Assembly (NCBI RefSeq): GCF_000473045.1
Contig: NZ_AXAY01000003.1
Coordinates: forward strand, 248,001 to 312,000
DNA from: Bradyrhizobium sp. WSM3983
GTDB taxonomy: Bacteria > Pseudomonadota > Alphaproteobacteria > Rhizobiales > Xanthobacteraceae
Length of the DNA: 64,000 nt
Reading direction: 5' to 3'
The translations under genes were made by a program, and so were the position numbers. A model generated the notes under the pieces. That model did no database searches. It saw only the letters and a program-made list of their open reading frames with translations, and was not told the origin of the DNA. Positions 9,397 to 18,160 of the stretch are shown piece by piece (positions within the stretch are counted from its first letter, which is position 1; every line of letters begins with the position of its first letter).

Positions 9397-9981
9397 ATGA
9401 ACCACGACGCCTATCCCGACAATTACATCCGCAGCATCCTCAACAGCGTGAAGTCGATCGCGATGGTCGGCGCCTCGCCGGTCAATGTGAGGCCGAGCTA
9501 TTTCGCGTTCAAATATCTGGCGCAGCGCGGCTACGACATGATCCCGGTCAATCCTGGTCATGTCGGCAAGGACCTGCTCGGAAAGCCCTTCGTCGCCTCG
9601 CTGCGCGACATCGGCCGCCCCGTCGACATGATCGATATCTTCCGCAACTCCAGCCACATCATGCCGGTGGTCGAAGAAGCCCTCACGCTCGATCCGTTGC
9701 CGAAGGTGATCTGGATGCAGCTTGGCGCGCGTGACGATGCGGCGGCGGAAAAAGCCGAGGCTGCGGGTATCAAGGTCGTGATGAACCGCTGCCCCAAGAT
9801 CGAATATGGCCGACTGTCGTCGGAGATTTCATGGATGGGCGTCAATTCCCGCACGCTCAGTTCCAAGCGCCCGCCTGCGCCGACGCAGGGTATGCGTCTA
9901 TCCCTCAATCGGATGAGTGTCGGCGGCGGCGACACCGCGGCCTCCGATCGCGCAGCCAAAAACAAGAGCGAGCAAAGCTGA
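9397..9981 (+). CDS. CoA-binding (YccU-like) Rossmann protein
   Basis: A 194-residue protein. A CoA_binding Rossmann domain covers about residues 10-145: SIAMVGASPVNVRPSYFAF, the YDMIPVNPG strand, and KVIWMQLGARDDAAAEKAEA. It resembles stand-alone relatives of the succinyl-CoA synthetase nucleotide domain; the function of this small family is not established. The C-terminal 40 residues are Ser/Ala-rich and look disordered. Start ATG at 9397 with AAGGA ten bases upstream. Confidence 0.88.
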   Translation: MNHDAYPDNYIRSILNSVKSIAMVGASPVNVRPSYFAFKYLAQRGYDMIPVNPGHVGKDLLGKPFVASLRDIGRPVDMIDIFRNSSHIMPVVEEALTLDPLPKVIWMQLGARDDAAAEKAEAAGIKVVMNRCPKIEYGRLSSEISWMGVNSRTLSSKRPPAPTQGMRLSLNRMSVGGGDTAASDRAAKNKSEQS

Positions 9982-10119
9982 CGCAATTGCAAAGGATTCA
10001 TTTCGCGCACGCGACAATGCGTAGCACGATCGTTGCGATGTGAAGCCGCGGCTTGACGCCGGGCGAGGCGCCGATCAGCATGCCGCGCGATTTCAGACCA
10101 CAAGAACAGGACGCCCTCA

Positions 10120-11400
10120 ATGAGCGATCGCCTTCCGGGATTTTCAACCCTCGCCGTGCATGCCGGTGCACAGCCCGATCCGACCACCGGTGCGCGCGCG
10201 ACTCCGATTTATCAAACGACTTCGTTCGTCTTCAACGATGCCGACCACGCCGCCTCGCTGTTTGGCCTGCAGGCGTTCGGCAACATCTATACTCGCATCG
10301 GCAACCCGACCAACGCGGTGCTGGAAGAGCGCGTGGCCGCGCTCGAGGGCGGCACCGCCGCGCTTGCGGTGGCCTCAGGCCATGCCGCGCAGGTCGTGGT
10401 GTTGCAGCAATTGCTCCAGCCCGGCGACGAATTCATCGCCGCGCGAAAGCTCTATGGCGGCTCGATCAACCAGTTCGCGCATGCGTTCAAGAGCTTTGGC
10501 TGGAATGTGGTGTGGGCCGATCCCGATGACATCGCGAGCTTCGAGCGCGCGGTGACGCCGCGCACGAAGGCGATCTTCATCGAGTCCATCGCCAATCCCG
10601 CTGGCAGCATCACCGACATCGAGGCGATCTCGACGGTGGCGCGCAAGGCGGGCGTGCCCATGATCGTCGACAACACGCTGGCCTCGCCCTATCTGATCCG
10701 CCCGATCGACCACGGCGCCGACATCGTCGTGCACTCGCTGACGAAGTTTTTGGGCGGCCACGGCAATTCGCTCGGCGGCATCATCGTCGATGCCGGCACC
10801 TTCGATTGGTCCGCCGGTGGCAAATATCCGATGCTCTCGGAGCCGCGGCCCGAATATCACGGCATCCGTCTCCAGGAGACGTTCGGCAATTTCGCCTTCG
10901 CCATCGCCTGCCGCGTGCTCGGCCTGCGCGACCTCGGGCCTGCCCTGTCGCCGTTCAATGCCTTCATGATCCTCACCGGCATCGAGACGCTGCCGCTGCG
11001 GATGCAGAAGCATTGCGACAACGCCAAGGCGGTCGCCGAATTCCTCGCTGGCCATCCCGCGGTGTCCGCGGTGAACTATGCCGGCCTCGCCAGCGACAAG
11101 TACAACCAGCTCGCGCGCAAATACGCGCCAAAGGGCGCAGGCGCTGTGTTCACCTTCCGCCTCAAGGGCGGCTACGACGCCGGCGTCAGCCTAGTGTCGA
11201 AATTGCAGCTGTTCTCGCATCTGGCCAATGTTGGCGACACCCGCTCACTGGTGATCCACCCGGCTTCGACCACGCACAGCCAGCTCGACGATGCCGCCAA
11301 GATCAAGTCCGGCGCCGGTCCCGACGTGGTCCGGCTCTCGATCGGCATCGAGGACAAGGAAGATTTGATCGCAGACCTGGAGCAGGCGCTGGGCGCGTAG
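10120..11400 (+). CDS. metY: O-acetylhomoserine aminocarboxypropyltransferase (sulfhydrylase)
   Basis: A 426-residue PLP enzyme of the Cys/Met metabolism family. The Schiff-base lysine is K209 in VHSLTKFLGGHGNSLGG. The N-terminal TPIYQTTSFVF, the RIGNPTNAVLEERVAALE segment and the length fit MetY rather than the shorter cystathionine synthases. It makes homocysteine from O-acetylhomoserine and sulfide. The 138-base leader has a 12-bp palindrome AAGCCGCGGCTT (10043-10054), but no riboswitch I can recognise. It is a stand-alone gene. Confidence 0.93.
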   Translation: MSDRLPGFSTLAVHAGAQPDPTTGARATPIYQTTSFVFNDADHAASLFGLQAFGNIYTRIGNPTNAVLEERVAALEGGTAALAVASGHAAQVVVLQQLLQPGDEFIAARKLYGGSINQFAHAFKSFGWNVVWADPDDIASFERAVTPRTKAIFIESIANPAGSITDIEAISTVARKAGVPMIVDNTLASPYLIRPIDHGADIVVHSLTKFLGGHGNSLGGIIVDAGTFDWSAGGKYPMLSEPRPEYHGIRLQETFGNFAFAIACRVLGLRDLGPALSPFNAFMILTGIETLPLRMQKHCDNAKAVAEFLAGHPAVSAVNYAGLASDKYNQLARKYAPKGAGAVFTFRLKGGYDAGVSLVSKLQLFSHLANVGDTRSLVIHPASTTHSQLDDAAKIKSGAGPDVVRLSIGIEDKEDLIADLEQALGA

Positions 11401-11517
11401 TTGTTGTCGTCCGGGGCGCCGCAAAGAGCTGCCCCGGAATGACGGCCCCAGTTAACAGTCGTTAACCACATCTGGCGCATACATCGTCTTTGGATCGCCT
11501 TGGATTCGGAGCCGACG

Positions 11518-11862
11518 ATGCTGCGCTGGACGGTGCCTGCCCTTGCGGTGATGATGACGCTCTCGATCGCGCTCGCCGCAGACCTTCCGGCCACGCCGAA
11601 GCGGCGGGCCGCCGCTCCGCCGCAGGACCCGCCAAAGGTCTATGTCGAGACCGATCCGGATGCGTTGATCTCGCCGGCCTATGGCGTCGGCAGCTACATC
11701 CGCAACCTGCCGGGCACGCCGCTGCTGCCGGGCTCGCACACGCTGCCGGGTTATTACGGTCGCCCGTGGGACTACGACTATCAGGGGTCGTATTACGGCG
11801 GGAAGCAGGTCGATTATTTCTGGCGCCTGCCCTACTCGTGCGGCATCTACGGCTATTGCTGA
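11518..11862 (+). CDS. Small secreted Tyr/Gly/Pro-rich protein, unknown function
   Basis: A 114-residue protein with a clear Sec signal peptide (MLRWTVPALAVMMTLSIALA, cleavage after ALA or ALAA), then a basic linker and a C-terminal half rich in Tyr, Gly and Pro with two Cys in SCGIYGYC. The ATG at 11518 is preferred over an in-frame start at 11500 because it gives a normal signal peptide. Two TTAA boxes lie about 55-70 bases upstream (see findings). I do not recognise a family. Confidence 0.75.
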   Translation: MLRWTVPALAVMMTLSIALAADLPATPKRRAAAPPQDPPKVYVETDPDALISPAYGVGSYIRNLPGTPLLPGSHTLPGYYGRPWDYDYQGSYYGGKQVDYFWRLPYSCGIYGYC

Positions 11863-11886
11863 TCTGATCAGCCGGGCCGATGGTGA

Positions 11887-12969
11887 TCAGCCGGGCTGCC
11901 CGACCGGAACCGCGCGCTGCTGCGCTTCCGCGTTCTGCCGCGACGCGAGCCGTTCGGCCTGCATCACCGCAAGCGTGAGCACCACGATCGCAACCGCCTG
12001 GTGCGAGAGCGCGAGATCAATCGGCACCTGGTTGAGCAGCGTGAGAATGCCGAGCACCGCTTGCACGCTCACGGCCGCGAAGAGCCAAAGCGCGCCACTC
12101 GCCGCTGAGCCCGCGCGTGAACGCACCGCATCGAACGCATGCAGCGCTGCCAGCGTGAACAGCAGATAAGCCGTCATGCGGTGCTCGAACTGCACGGTCA
12201 GCACATTGCCGAACATGTTGCGCCACCAGGGCGTCTCGAACCACAGCCGCTCCGCCGACGGAATGAAGGCGCCGTCGATCTGCGGCCAGGTGTTGTAGGC
12301 GCGCCCGGCGCGCAGGCCCGCGACCAGCGCACCGAAATAGATCTGGACGAAGGTCACGATCACCAGCACCGCGCTGGTGAAGCGCAGCCGCGCCGACACC
12401 GCAATCTGCGGTCGATCGGCAAGCCGTCGCACCGTCCAGACGATGCCGGCAAAGATCAGTAGCGCGAGCATCAGATGCGTCGCCAGCCGATATTGCGACA
12501 CCTCGACCCGCTCGGACAGTCCTGATGCCACCATCCACCAGCCGACCGCGCCCTGGAGACCACCGAGCGCGAACAGCAGCCATAGCCGCCGCTTCAACTC
12601 ACCGGACAGACCGCCGCGCCACAGGAAGAACAGGAACGGCAGCAGATAGGCGACGCCGATGAACCGGCCGAGCAGCCGGTGGCTCCATTCCCACCAGAAG
12701 ATCTGCTTGAACTCGGACAGGCTCATGCCGGTATTGAGCTCGCGATATTGCGGGATCTTCTTGTAGGCCTCGAAAGCGTCGGTCCACTGCGCGTCCGACA
12801 GTGGCGGAACGCTGCCGGTGACCGGCTTCCACTCGACGATCGAAAGACCGGATTCCGTCAGCCGCGTCGCGCCGCCGACCAGCACCATCAGCGCGATCAG
12901 GGCGGCCACGGAGATCAGCCAGCAGCGCACGGCGCGATGCGAGTTGGTCGGGGCGGAATTCGTCGTCAT
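11887..12969 (-). CDS. ctaA: Heme A synthase (COX15/CtaA)
   Basis: A 360-residue protein with eight membrane helices. Visible hallmarks: [19 protein letters not shown] after the first helix, [12 protein letters not shown] with its heme-ligand His, LATHLMLAL in the third pair, and [13 protein letters not shown] and [11 protein letters not shown] with the remaining His ligands. It oxidises heme O to heme A for cytochrome aa3 oxidase in the inner membrane. The gene stands alone, 110 bases from the divergent DUF2842 gene. Confidence 0.96.
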   Translation of the reverse strand: MTTNSAPTNSHRAVRCWLISVAALIALMVLVGGATRLTESGLSIVEWKPVTGSVPPLSDAQWTDAFEAYKKIPQYRELNTGMSLSEFKQIFWWEWSHRLLGRFIGVAYLLPFLFFLWRGGLSGELKRRLWLLFALGGLQGAVGWWMVASGLSERVEVSQYRLATHLMLALLIFAGIVWTVRRLADRPQIAVSARLRFTSAVLVIVTFVQIYFGALVAGLRAGRAYNTWPQIDGAFIPSAERLWFETPWWRNMFGNVLTVQFEHRMTAYLLFTLAALHAFDAVRSRAGSAASGALWLFAAVSVQAVLGILTLLNQVPIDLALSHQAVAIVVLTLAVMQAERLASRQNAEAQQRAVPVGQPG

Positions 12970-13079
12970 TTCAGGAGCAAAACCAAGCCTTGTACCGAAG
13001 ATACTTGAACCGAACTGCGTGCCCCTTATAGTCCCCCGCTCCCGCAGCGCAAGTTACGCGAAAGCCGCAATAGTCCGCC

Positions 13080-13301
13080 ATGACGATCCGCACCCGCAAG
13101 TTCCTCGGCGCCATCCTGCTCCTGGTGCTGGCCACCGTCTGGGCTCTGCTCGGCATGGCGCTGGCGCAGATGCCGTGGATCGCTGAGTCCGGCTGGCGGC
13201 AGGCAATCTACTACGTGGTGGTCGGCATGGGCTGGGTGCTGCCGGCGATGCCGATCGTCAGTTGGATGCAGCGGCCGGACCGGGCCAAATCTAGCTCGTA
13301 A
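13080..13301 (+). CDS. DUF2842 small membrane protein
   Basis: A 73-residue protein with two membrane helices (about 8-30 and 42-62) and the family pattern WRQAIYYVVVGMGWVLPAMP. DUF2842 proteins are common in rhizobia and have no known function. It is divergent from ctaA, an arrangement that hints at, but does not prove, a role near heme or oxidase assembly. Its last 11 bases overlap the convergent deacetylase gene. Confidence 0.85.
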   Translation: MTIRTRKFLGAILLLVLATVWALLGMALAQMPWIAESGWRQAIYYVVVGMGWVLPAMPIVSWMQRPDRAKSSS

Positions 13302-14334
13302 CGCTGCCGGTTGGTTTCACCGGCGCAAACGCAACACCGGACACCAGCACGCGCATCATGCGCAGCGAGCGCACCCTTCCGTCCCAGGAAATCCGCGGCA
13401 GCGCGCGCAGATTGGTGCGCCCTTCCGCATCCACGATGCCCGGCATAGTCGACACCGCACTGGCAAAGCCGGCCTCCTCCGCCATCACGACGTGGCTGCG
13501 CCGAAACGACGAGCGATCGCCGAACGGGAACGCCAGATGCCGGATCTCGCGGCGGAAGGACGCTTCCGCCACCGCCTTGCCCATCGTCATCTCACGCAGC
13601 GCGGCCGCGTCCTTCATGTTGGCGAGAACGGGATAGTTCACAGTCGCGCTGCCAATCGTCACACTCGGATCGGCCGCGAGCCTGGCCAGATCCCCCCAAT
13701 CCATTGACGCCTCGCGCGAGAGTACGGCGAGATCGATGCGGTAGCGCGTGCAGAGATCGGTGATCGCCGCCGACAGATCCGCCGGCGCCAGCGAGCGCAG
13801 CCAATTCTCGAGATGCGAAAACAGCGCTTGCTTCTCGGCATTGCCCGTCACGGTAAAGCGCTGCTCCTTGTCGCCCATCATCAGGCTGATCCGGCTCTCA
13901 CGCACGATCACCTGCTCGAGCCCGAGCCACCACGCCTCGCCGACACCATCGGGAAAGGCAGTGGGAACGTAGAGCGTGAACGGCACGGCGTGGCGCGCCA
14001 GCACCGGATAGGCAAAGCTGATGAAGTCCTTTGCAGCACCGTCGAAGGTCAACGCCACGAAGCGCCGCTTCTCCGGCAGCGTCACCGCGCGCCGGCAGAC
14101 CTCGTCCATGCCGAGAAAATCATAATTCCAGCGCTTCAGCGCGCGAATGGCGCGATCGAGAAATTGCGGCGTGATCTCGTTCTGGCGCAGCGGCTGGAAC
14201 GCGCCGCTCCGCCGCGGCCGCACGCGCTCGAAGCGCATGATCGCACCTGCGCCACGGCTGCGCAGCAGCGGCTGGCCGGTGAACCAGGCCAGTTCGAGCC
14301 GCAACCGCTCCAGCCATCTGTCGTCGGATGCCAA
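13291..14334 (-). CDS. Polysaccharide deacetylase family protein (NodB homology)
   Basis: A 347-residue protein with a NodB-like domain. LTFDGAAKDFISFAYPVL carries the first motif, with FDG in place of the usual FDD, and IRHLAFPFGDRSSF is a later motif near the C-terminus. Such enzymes remove acetyl groups from N-acetylated sugar polymers. It stands at the edge of the exopolysaccharide cluster, so modification of that polymer is the likely role. The altered Asp of the first motif leaves metal binding and activity uncertain. Confidence 0.85.
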   Translation of the reverse strand: MASDDRWLERLRLELAWFTGQPLLRSRGAGAIMRFERVRPRRSGAFQPLRQNEITPQFLDRAIRALKRWNYDFLGMDEVCRRAVTLPEKRRFVALTFDGAAKDFISFAYPVLARHAVPFTLYVPTAFPDGVGEAWWLGLEQVIVRESRISLMMGDKEQRFTVTGNAEKQALFSHLENWLRSLAPADLSAAITDLCTRYRIDLAVLSREASMDWGDLARLAADPSVTIGSATVNYPVLANMKDAAALREMTMGKAVAEASFRREIRHLAFPFGDRSSFRRSHVVMAEEAGFASAVSTMPGIVDAEGRTNLRALPRISWDGRVRSLRMMRVLVSGVAFAPVKPTGSVTS

Positions 14335-14463
14335 TATTCCACCTTCGCGTTCGCCGGCGGCCCGTTCCCTCAGCTATTGTCATTACCCTTTGTTGACATT
14401 TATTTGCAAAGGTCGGCCACAGGCCGAAATACGTATTTTTCGTTTTCTCGACAGGTTTCGCGG

Positions 14464-15645
14464 ATGACCATGGCTGTGGCGATGCAAAGCCGGACGGCAG
14501 AATCGCCAGCGCGGTCGAAAGCGAGCCGTATCGCGCATGTCGACCTCATCAGCGATATTGCAGAGGCTGAGGCAGCCTGGCGCGCACTTGAGGAGCCCGG
14601 TCATCTCTTCACGCCTTATCAGCGGTTCGATCTCCTGGGCTCGTGGGCGCAATCAGTCGGGGAGCACGAAGGCGCCCGCCCCCTGGTCGTGATCGCCCGC
14701 AACGGCGAGCAGACGCCGCTTGCGCTGTTTCCGCTCGCGCTGCGCCAGGGCCACAGTGTGCGCACGGCCTGCTTCATGGGCGGCAAGCACACGACCTTCA
14801 ACATGGGTCTGTGGAACGCCGAGTTCGCAGCACAGGCTGTCGCCGCCGATCTCGACGTGCTGTTCGCCCCGCTTCGTGATCAGGTCGACGTTCTCGCGCT
14901 GACACAGCAGCCAAAGCGCTGGCATGACCAGCAGAATCCATTTGCGCTGTTGCCGCAGCAGAGCGCGATTAACGGCTGCCCGCTGCTGGCGATGGAGCCG
15001 GGTGGCCCACCCGCATCCCGGATCAGCAATTCTTTCCGCCGCCGGCTGAAGAGCAAGGAGAAGAAACTCCAGACGCTCGCCGGTTATCGCTATCACCTTG
15101 CCACGACGGACGCGGACGTCACCCGCCTGCTCGACTGGTTCTTCCGCGTCAAGCCGGTACGGATGGCGGAGCAAAAACTGCCGAACGTCTTTGCCGAACC
15201 GGGTGTCGAACAGTTCATCCGCAGCGCCTGCCTTGCGCCGTGCGGCGAAGGCCGTGTCATCGACATCCATGCGCTCGAATGCGACGACGAGGTGATCGCG
15301 ATCTTCGCCGGGGTCGCCGACGGCCACCGCTTCTCGACGATGTTCAACACCTACACGATGTCCGAGCACGCCCGCTACAGCCCGGGCCTGATCCTGATGC
15401 GCTACATCATCGACCGCTGCGGCGAGCGCGGCTATCGCTCGCTCGATCTCGGCATCGGCACGGACGAGTACAAGCGCATGTTCTGCAAGGACGACGAGGA
15501 CATCTTCGACAGCTTCGTCCCGTTGACCTCGCGCGGCAAGCTCGCGGCAATGGCGATGTCCTCGCTCAACCACGGCAAGCGCCTGGTGAAGCAGAACCAG
15601 ATGCTGTTCGACCTGGCGCGACGGCTGCGCCAGGCGTTCGGTTAG
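14464..15645 (+). CDS. GNAT-type acetyltransferase, CelD/BcsL-like, exopolysaccharide cluster
   Basis: A 393-residue protein of the CelD-like GNAT group (two joined acyltransferase folds). Recognisable parts are AEAAWRALEEPGHLFTPYQR near the N-terminus and, in the second domain, YSPGLILMRYIIDRCGERG followed by LDLGIGTDEYKRMFC. The open frame runs far upstream, but the ATG at 14464 is right for homologues of this length. A short dyad (TCGGCC 14413-14418 / GGCCGA 14422-14427) lies upstream. It probably acylates a sugar during exopolysaccharide assembly. Confidence 0.85.
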   Translation: MTMAVAMQSRTAESPARSKASRIAHVDLISDIAEAEAAWRALEEPGHLFTPYQRFDLLGSWAQSVGEHEGARPLVVIARNGEQTPLALFPLALRQGHSVRTACFMGGKHTTFNMGLWNAEFAAQAVAADLDVLFAPLRDQVDVLALTQQPKRWHDQQNPFALLPQQSAINGCPLLAMEPGGPPASRISNSFRRRLKSKEKKLQTLAGYRYHLATTDADVTRLLDWFFRVKPVRMAEQKLPNVFAEPGVEQFIRSACLAPCGEGRVIDIHALECDDEVIAIFAGVADGHRFSTMFNTYTMSEHARYSPGLILMRYIIDRCGERGYRSLDLGIGTDEYKRMFCKDDEDIFDSFVPLTSRGKLAAMAMSSLNHGKRLVKQNQMLFDLARRLRQAFG

Positions 15646-15687
15646 CAGGCTCAAGCTTTCAAAGAGCTCTATCCGCTTGCGAGCGGC

Positions 15688-17958
15688 CTACGCCGCTACC
15701 ACGCGTGGCGGCGTCTCGCCGGCATCAGACGGCTGCACCGGCCGGCTCAGCATCGTCACCTCGCTGAAGCCAACGGCCTTCAGCTGCTCGCACATCAGCG
15801 CGCGCGCATCCACATCCATCGAGACATCGGGCACTACGACGGCGCGGGCATTCGCCGTCAGCAGTTCGGCCGGCAGATCGGAGGCGCTGCCGGCATCAAG
15901 GAGCACATGATCGTAGGCGCGCAGCAAGGCATCGATCGCGAGTGTCACCCGCGGCGACTGCAGCAGGCTGCGGTCGAAGCCGGGACGGCCGGCCATGACC
16001 AGGTGCAGCCGCGAGAGCTTGTCGCGCGTGATGACCTGCGCAAAAGAGGCCTGCCCTTGCATCAACTCGGCAAGACCGGGCGCCGCCGGATCAACGGACA
16101 CCGCTGCGATCGTCGGTGAGGACGCGGCGAGATCGACCACGACGACGCGCGCGTCGCGCGCCAGATGCCGCGCGAGCGTCAGCGTCGACAACGTGATGGC
16201 CTCGCCGGCCGCAGTGCCGAGCACCGTGACCTTCTTCGCCGCAGCGCCTGCGGCGCGCAGCCTGTCGGCTAGATGTTCGATCTCGGCCAATTCGGTGGCA
16301 TCGGCGTCTGCCGTCATCTCCGGCTGGAGCGATGCAGGTTCTGCCATGATCGGTTCGACCACGGGCTCGACAATCGCCTCCCGGCGAATCGACCCTTGTG
16401 TTGCCGCCGGCGTAAACACAGCCACCGCGCGCGGCGCGGTTTGGCGCAGCAACTCACCGGTGACGACGAGACCGGACGAAAGCAGCAGCGTCGCCAGTGT
16501 CGCGATCAGCACGATCGGCAGCTTCTTCGGATAGGCCGGCGTGTTGGAGACGATGGCGCGCGAAATGATGCGGCCTTCCGCCGGCGCAGCGTCGATGCTC
16601 TCGCGGGTGCTGGCCTCGCGATACTTCCCAAGATACGTCTCGAGCAGGTCGCGCTGCGCCTTGGCCTCGCGCTCGAGCGCACGGAGCTGGACATCCTGAC
16701 CGTTGGTCGAAGTCGCCTGCTTCTTGAGCTGCTCGAGGCTCGCAGTCAGGCCGTCGACCCGGCCGCCGGCGATCCGCGCGTCGTTTTCGAGCGAGCGCGA
16801 TATCTTGGCCGCCTCGTCGCGGATCTGATTGTCGAGGTCGCCAAGCTGTGCCTTCAATTCCTTGATGCGCGGATGATTGCCGAGCAGGGTGGACGACTGT
16901 TCGGCGAGCTGGGCGCGCAGCGTCACCCGCTGCTCCGACAAGCGCCGCATCAGCTCGGAGTTCACGACCTCGGATGCCTCGATGGGCTTGCCGCTCTGCA
17001 GCATCTCCTTGATCAGCCGGGCCCTGGACTCTGCGTCAGCCTTCATTGCGCGCGCATTGTTGAGCTGGGTGTTGACCTCACCCATCTGCTGGTTCGACAG
17101 CGTGGTGTTGTTGGTGCCGACGAACAGCGACGATTTTGAACGGAAGTCCTCGACCTTGGCTTCGGCGTCGGAGACTTTCTTGCGCAGATTCTCGATCTCG
17201 CCCGAAAGCCATTGGCTCGCATTGCGCGCCTGATCCTGGCGCGCGTTCTGCTGGAGCACGAGGTAGCCGTCGGCGATCGAGTTGGCGACGCGGACAGCGA
17301 GCTCCGGGTCAGCCGACTGGAATTCGACCACGATCACGCGCGACTTGTCGACGGCATAGGCCTGAAGGCGATCGTAATAAGAATCAAGCACGCGCTCTTC
17401 CGGCGTCATCGAGAACGGATCGCGGCCGATGCCGACCAGCGCCGCGAGCGATTTCAGCGGCGACACGCCCTGCAGCACCGGATCGAATTCCGGCCGCTCG
17501 GCAAGCTTGTTCTTCTTGATGATCTCGCGCGCGAGGTCGCGCGACAGTACGAGCTGCACCTGGCTGGTGACGGCCTCGGGGTCGAGCGCCTGCCGCTCCT
17601 CGGTGCTGCGGTCGCTGCTCGGCCGCAGGAAGACGTTCTCGCGACCGTCGATCAGGATGCGCGATTCCGACTTGTAGCGCGGCGTGATGGAATTGACGAG
17701 GGCAACGGATGCGACGAGCGCAAGCACCGTCGGCACGATGATCCAGCCGCGCTTGCGCGCGAGCGCGCCACCGAGCGCGTGCAGATCGATGTCACCGGAT
17801 TCGGCGGGCGCCTGCGGCGCAACAACCGACGCGGGCCTGGCTTCAACTCCGGGCCTGGTCTCAACCTTGGACTCGGGCTTGGCTTGGTGCTTGGCCTTCG
17901 AAACGACCCGCTCGATGACGGCCTTGTCCTTGCCGGCACGCCAGAACGCTAAACGCAT
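15688..17958 (-). CDS. GumC/Wzz-family exopolysaccharide chain-length protein with degenerate BY-kinase domain
   Basis: A 756-residue inner-membrane protein. A Wzz domain begins with a membrane helix at about 71-91 and has the YKSESRILIDGREN strand. A long coiled coil spans about 230-450, and a second helix follows the AYPKKLPIVLIATLA segment. The C-terminal 190 residues have the fold of a bacterial tyrosine kinase, but the Walker A region reads VLGTAAGEAITLSTL without GKS/T, and there is no Tyr-rich tail. It should therefore guide polymer length and export without autophosphorylation. It is divergent from the GT4 gene. Confidence 0.9.
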   Translation of the reverse strand: MRLAFWRAGKDKAVIERVVSKAKHQAKPESKVETRPGVEARPASVVAPQAPAESGDIDLHALGGALARKRGWIIVPTVLALVASVALVNSITPRYKSESRILIDGRENVFLRPSSDRSTEERQALDPEAVTSQVQLVLSRDLAREIIKKNKLAERPEFDPVLQGVSPLKSLAALVGIGRDPFSMTPEERVLDSYYDRLQAYAVDKSRVIVVEFQSADPELAVRVANSIADGYLVLQQNARQDQARNASQWLSGEIENLRKKVSDAEAKVEDFRSKSSLFVGTNNTTLSNQQMGEVNTQLNNARAMKADAESRARLIKEMLQSGKPIEASEVVNSELMRRLSEQRVTLRAQLAEQSSTLLGNHPRIKELKAQLGDLDNQIRDEAAKISRSLENDARIAGGRVDGLTASLEQLKKQATSTNGQDVQLRALEREAKAQRDLLETYLGKYREASTRESIDAAPAEGRIISRAIVSNTPAYPKKLPIVLIATLATLLLSSGLVVTGELLRQTAPRAVAVFTPAATQGSIRREAIVEPVVEPIMAEPASLQPEMTADADATELAEIEHLADRLRAAGAAAKKVTVLGTAAGEAITLSTLTLARHLARDARVVVVDLAASSPTIAAVSVDPAAPGLAELMQGQASFAQVITRDKLSRLHLVMAGRPGFDRSLLQSPRVTLAIDALLRAYDHVLLDAGSASDLPAELLTANARAVVVPDVSMDVDARALMCEQLKAVGFSEVTMLSRPVQPSDAGETPPRVVAA

Positions 17959-18032
17959 CGAACACTCCCGCAGGGCAACGCCACTCGTCTACCTCAATGG
18001 GGCCAATTACACTCCATTAAGGTTGCCGCTGG

Positions 18033-18095
18033 GTTAATCACGAGGTCTCGCGGGTAGCGCATGTGCGCTCGTCACCGTTTGTTAACCACGAGGGC
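18033..18095. promoter_or_regulatory. Pair of 15-bp direct repeats in the divergent exopolysaccharide promoter region
   Basis: GTTAATCACGAGGTC at 18033-18047 and GTTAACCACGAGGGC at 18081-18095 match at 13 of 15 positions and start 48 bases apart. A 14-bp palindrome AGCGCATGTGCGCT (18056-18069) lies between them. The region separates the gumC-like gene and the GT4 gene, so a regulator binding here could control both sides. Confidence 0.45.
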
Positions 18096-18160
18096 CCTTA
18101 ATCCATCTCGATATTTCGAGAACGTTGTTCGGCATTCGCCGTCGAGCGCTGGTTTTGATC

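Noticed and set aside
9982..10119. A possible SAM riboswitch upstream of metY
   Set aside because: Alphaproteobacterial SAM-II switches sit before methionine genes, but I do not see the conserved pseudoknot words. Only a 12-bp palindrome is present.
14393..14421. A TTGACA promoter before the CelD-like gene
   Set aside because: TTGACA is present at 14393, but at 17 bases spacing the -10 region reads GCCACA, not TATAAT-like.
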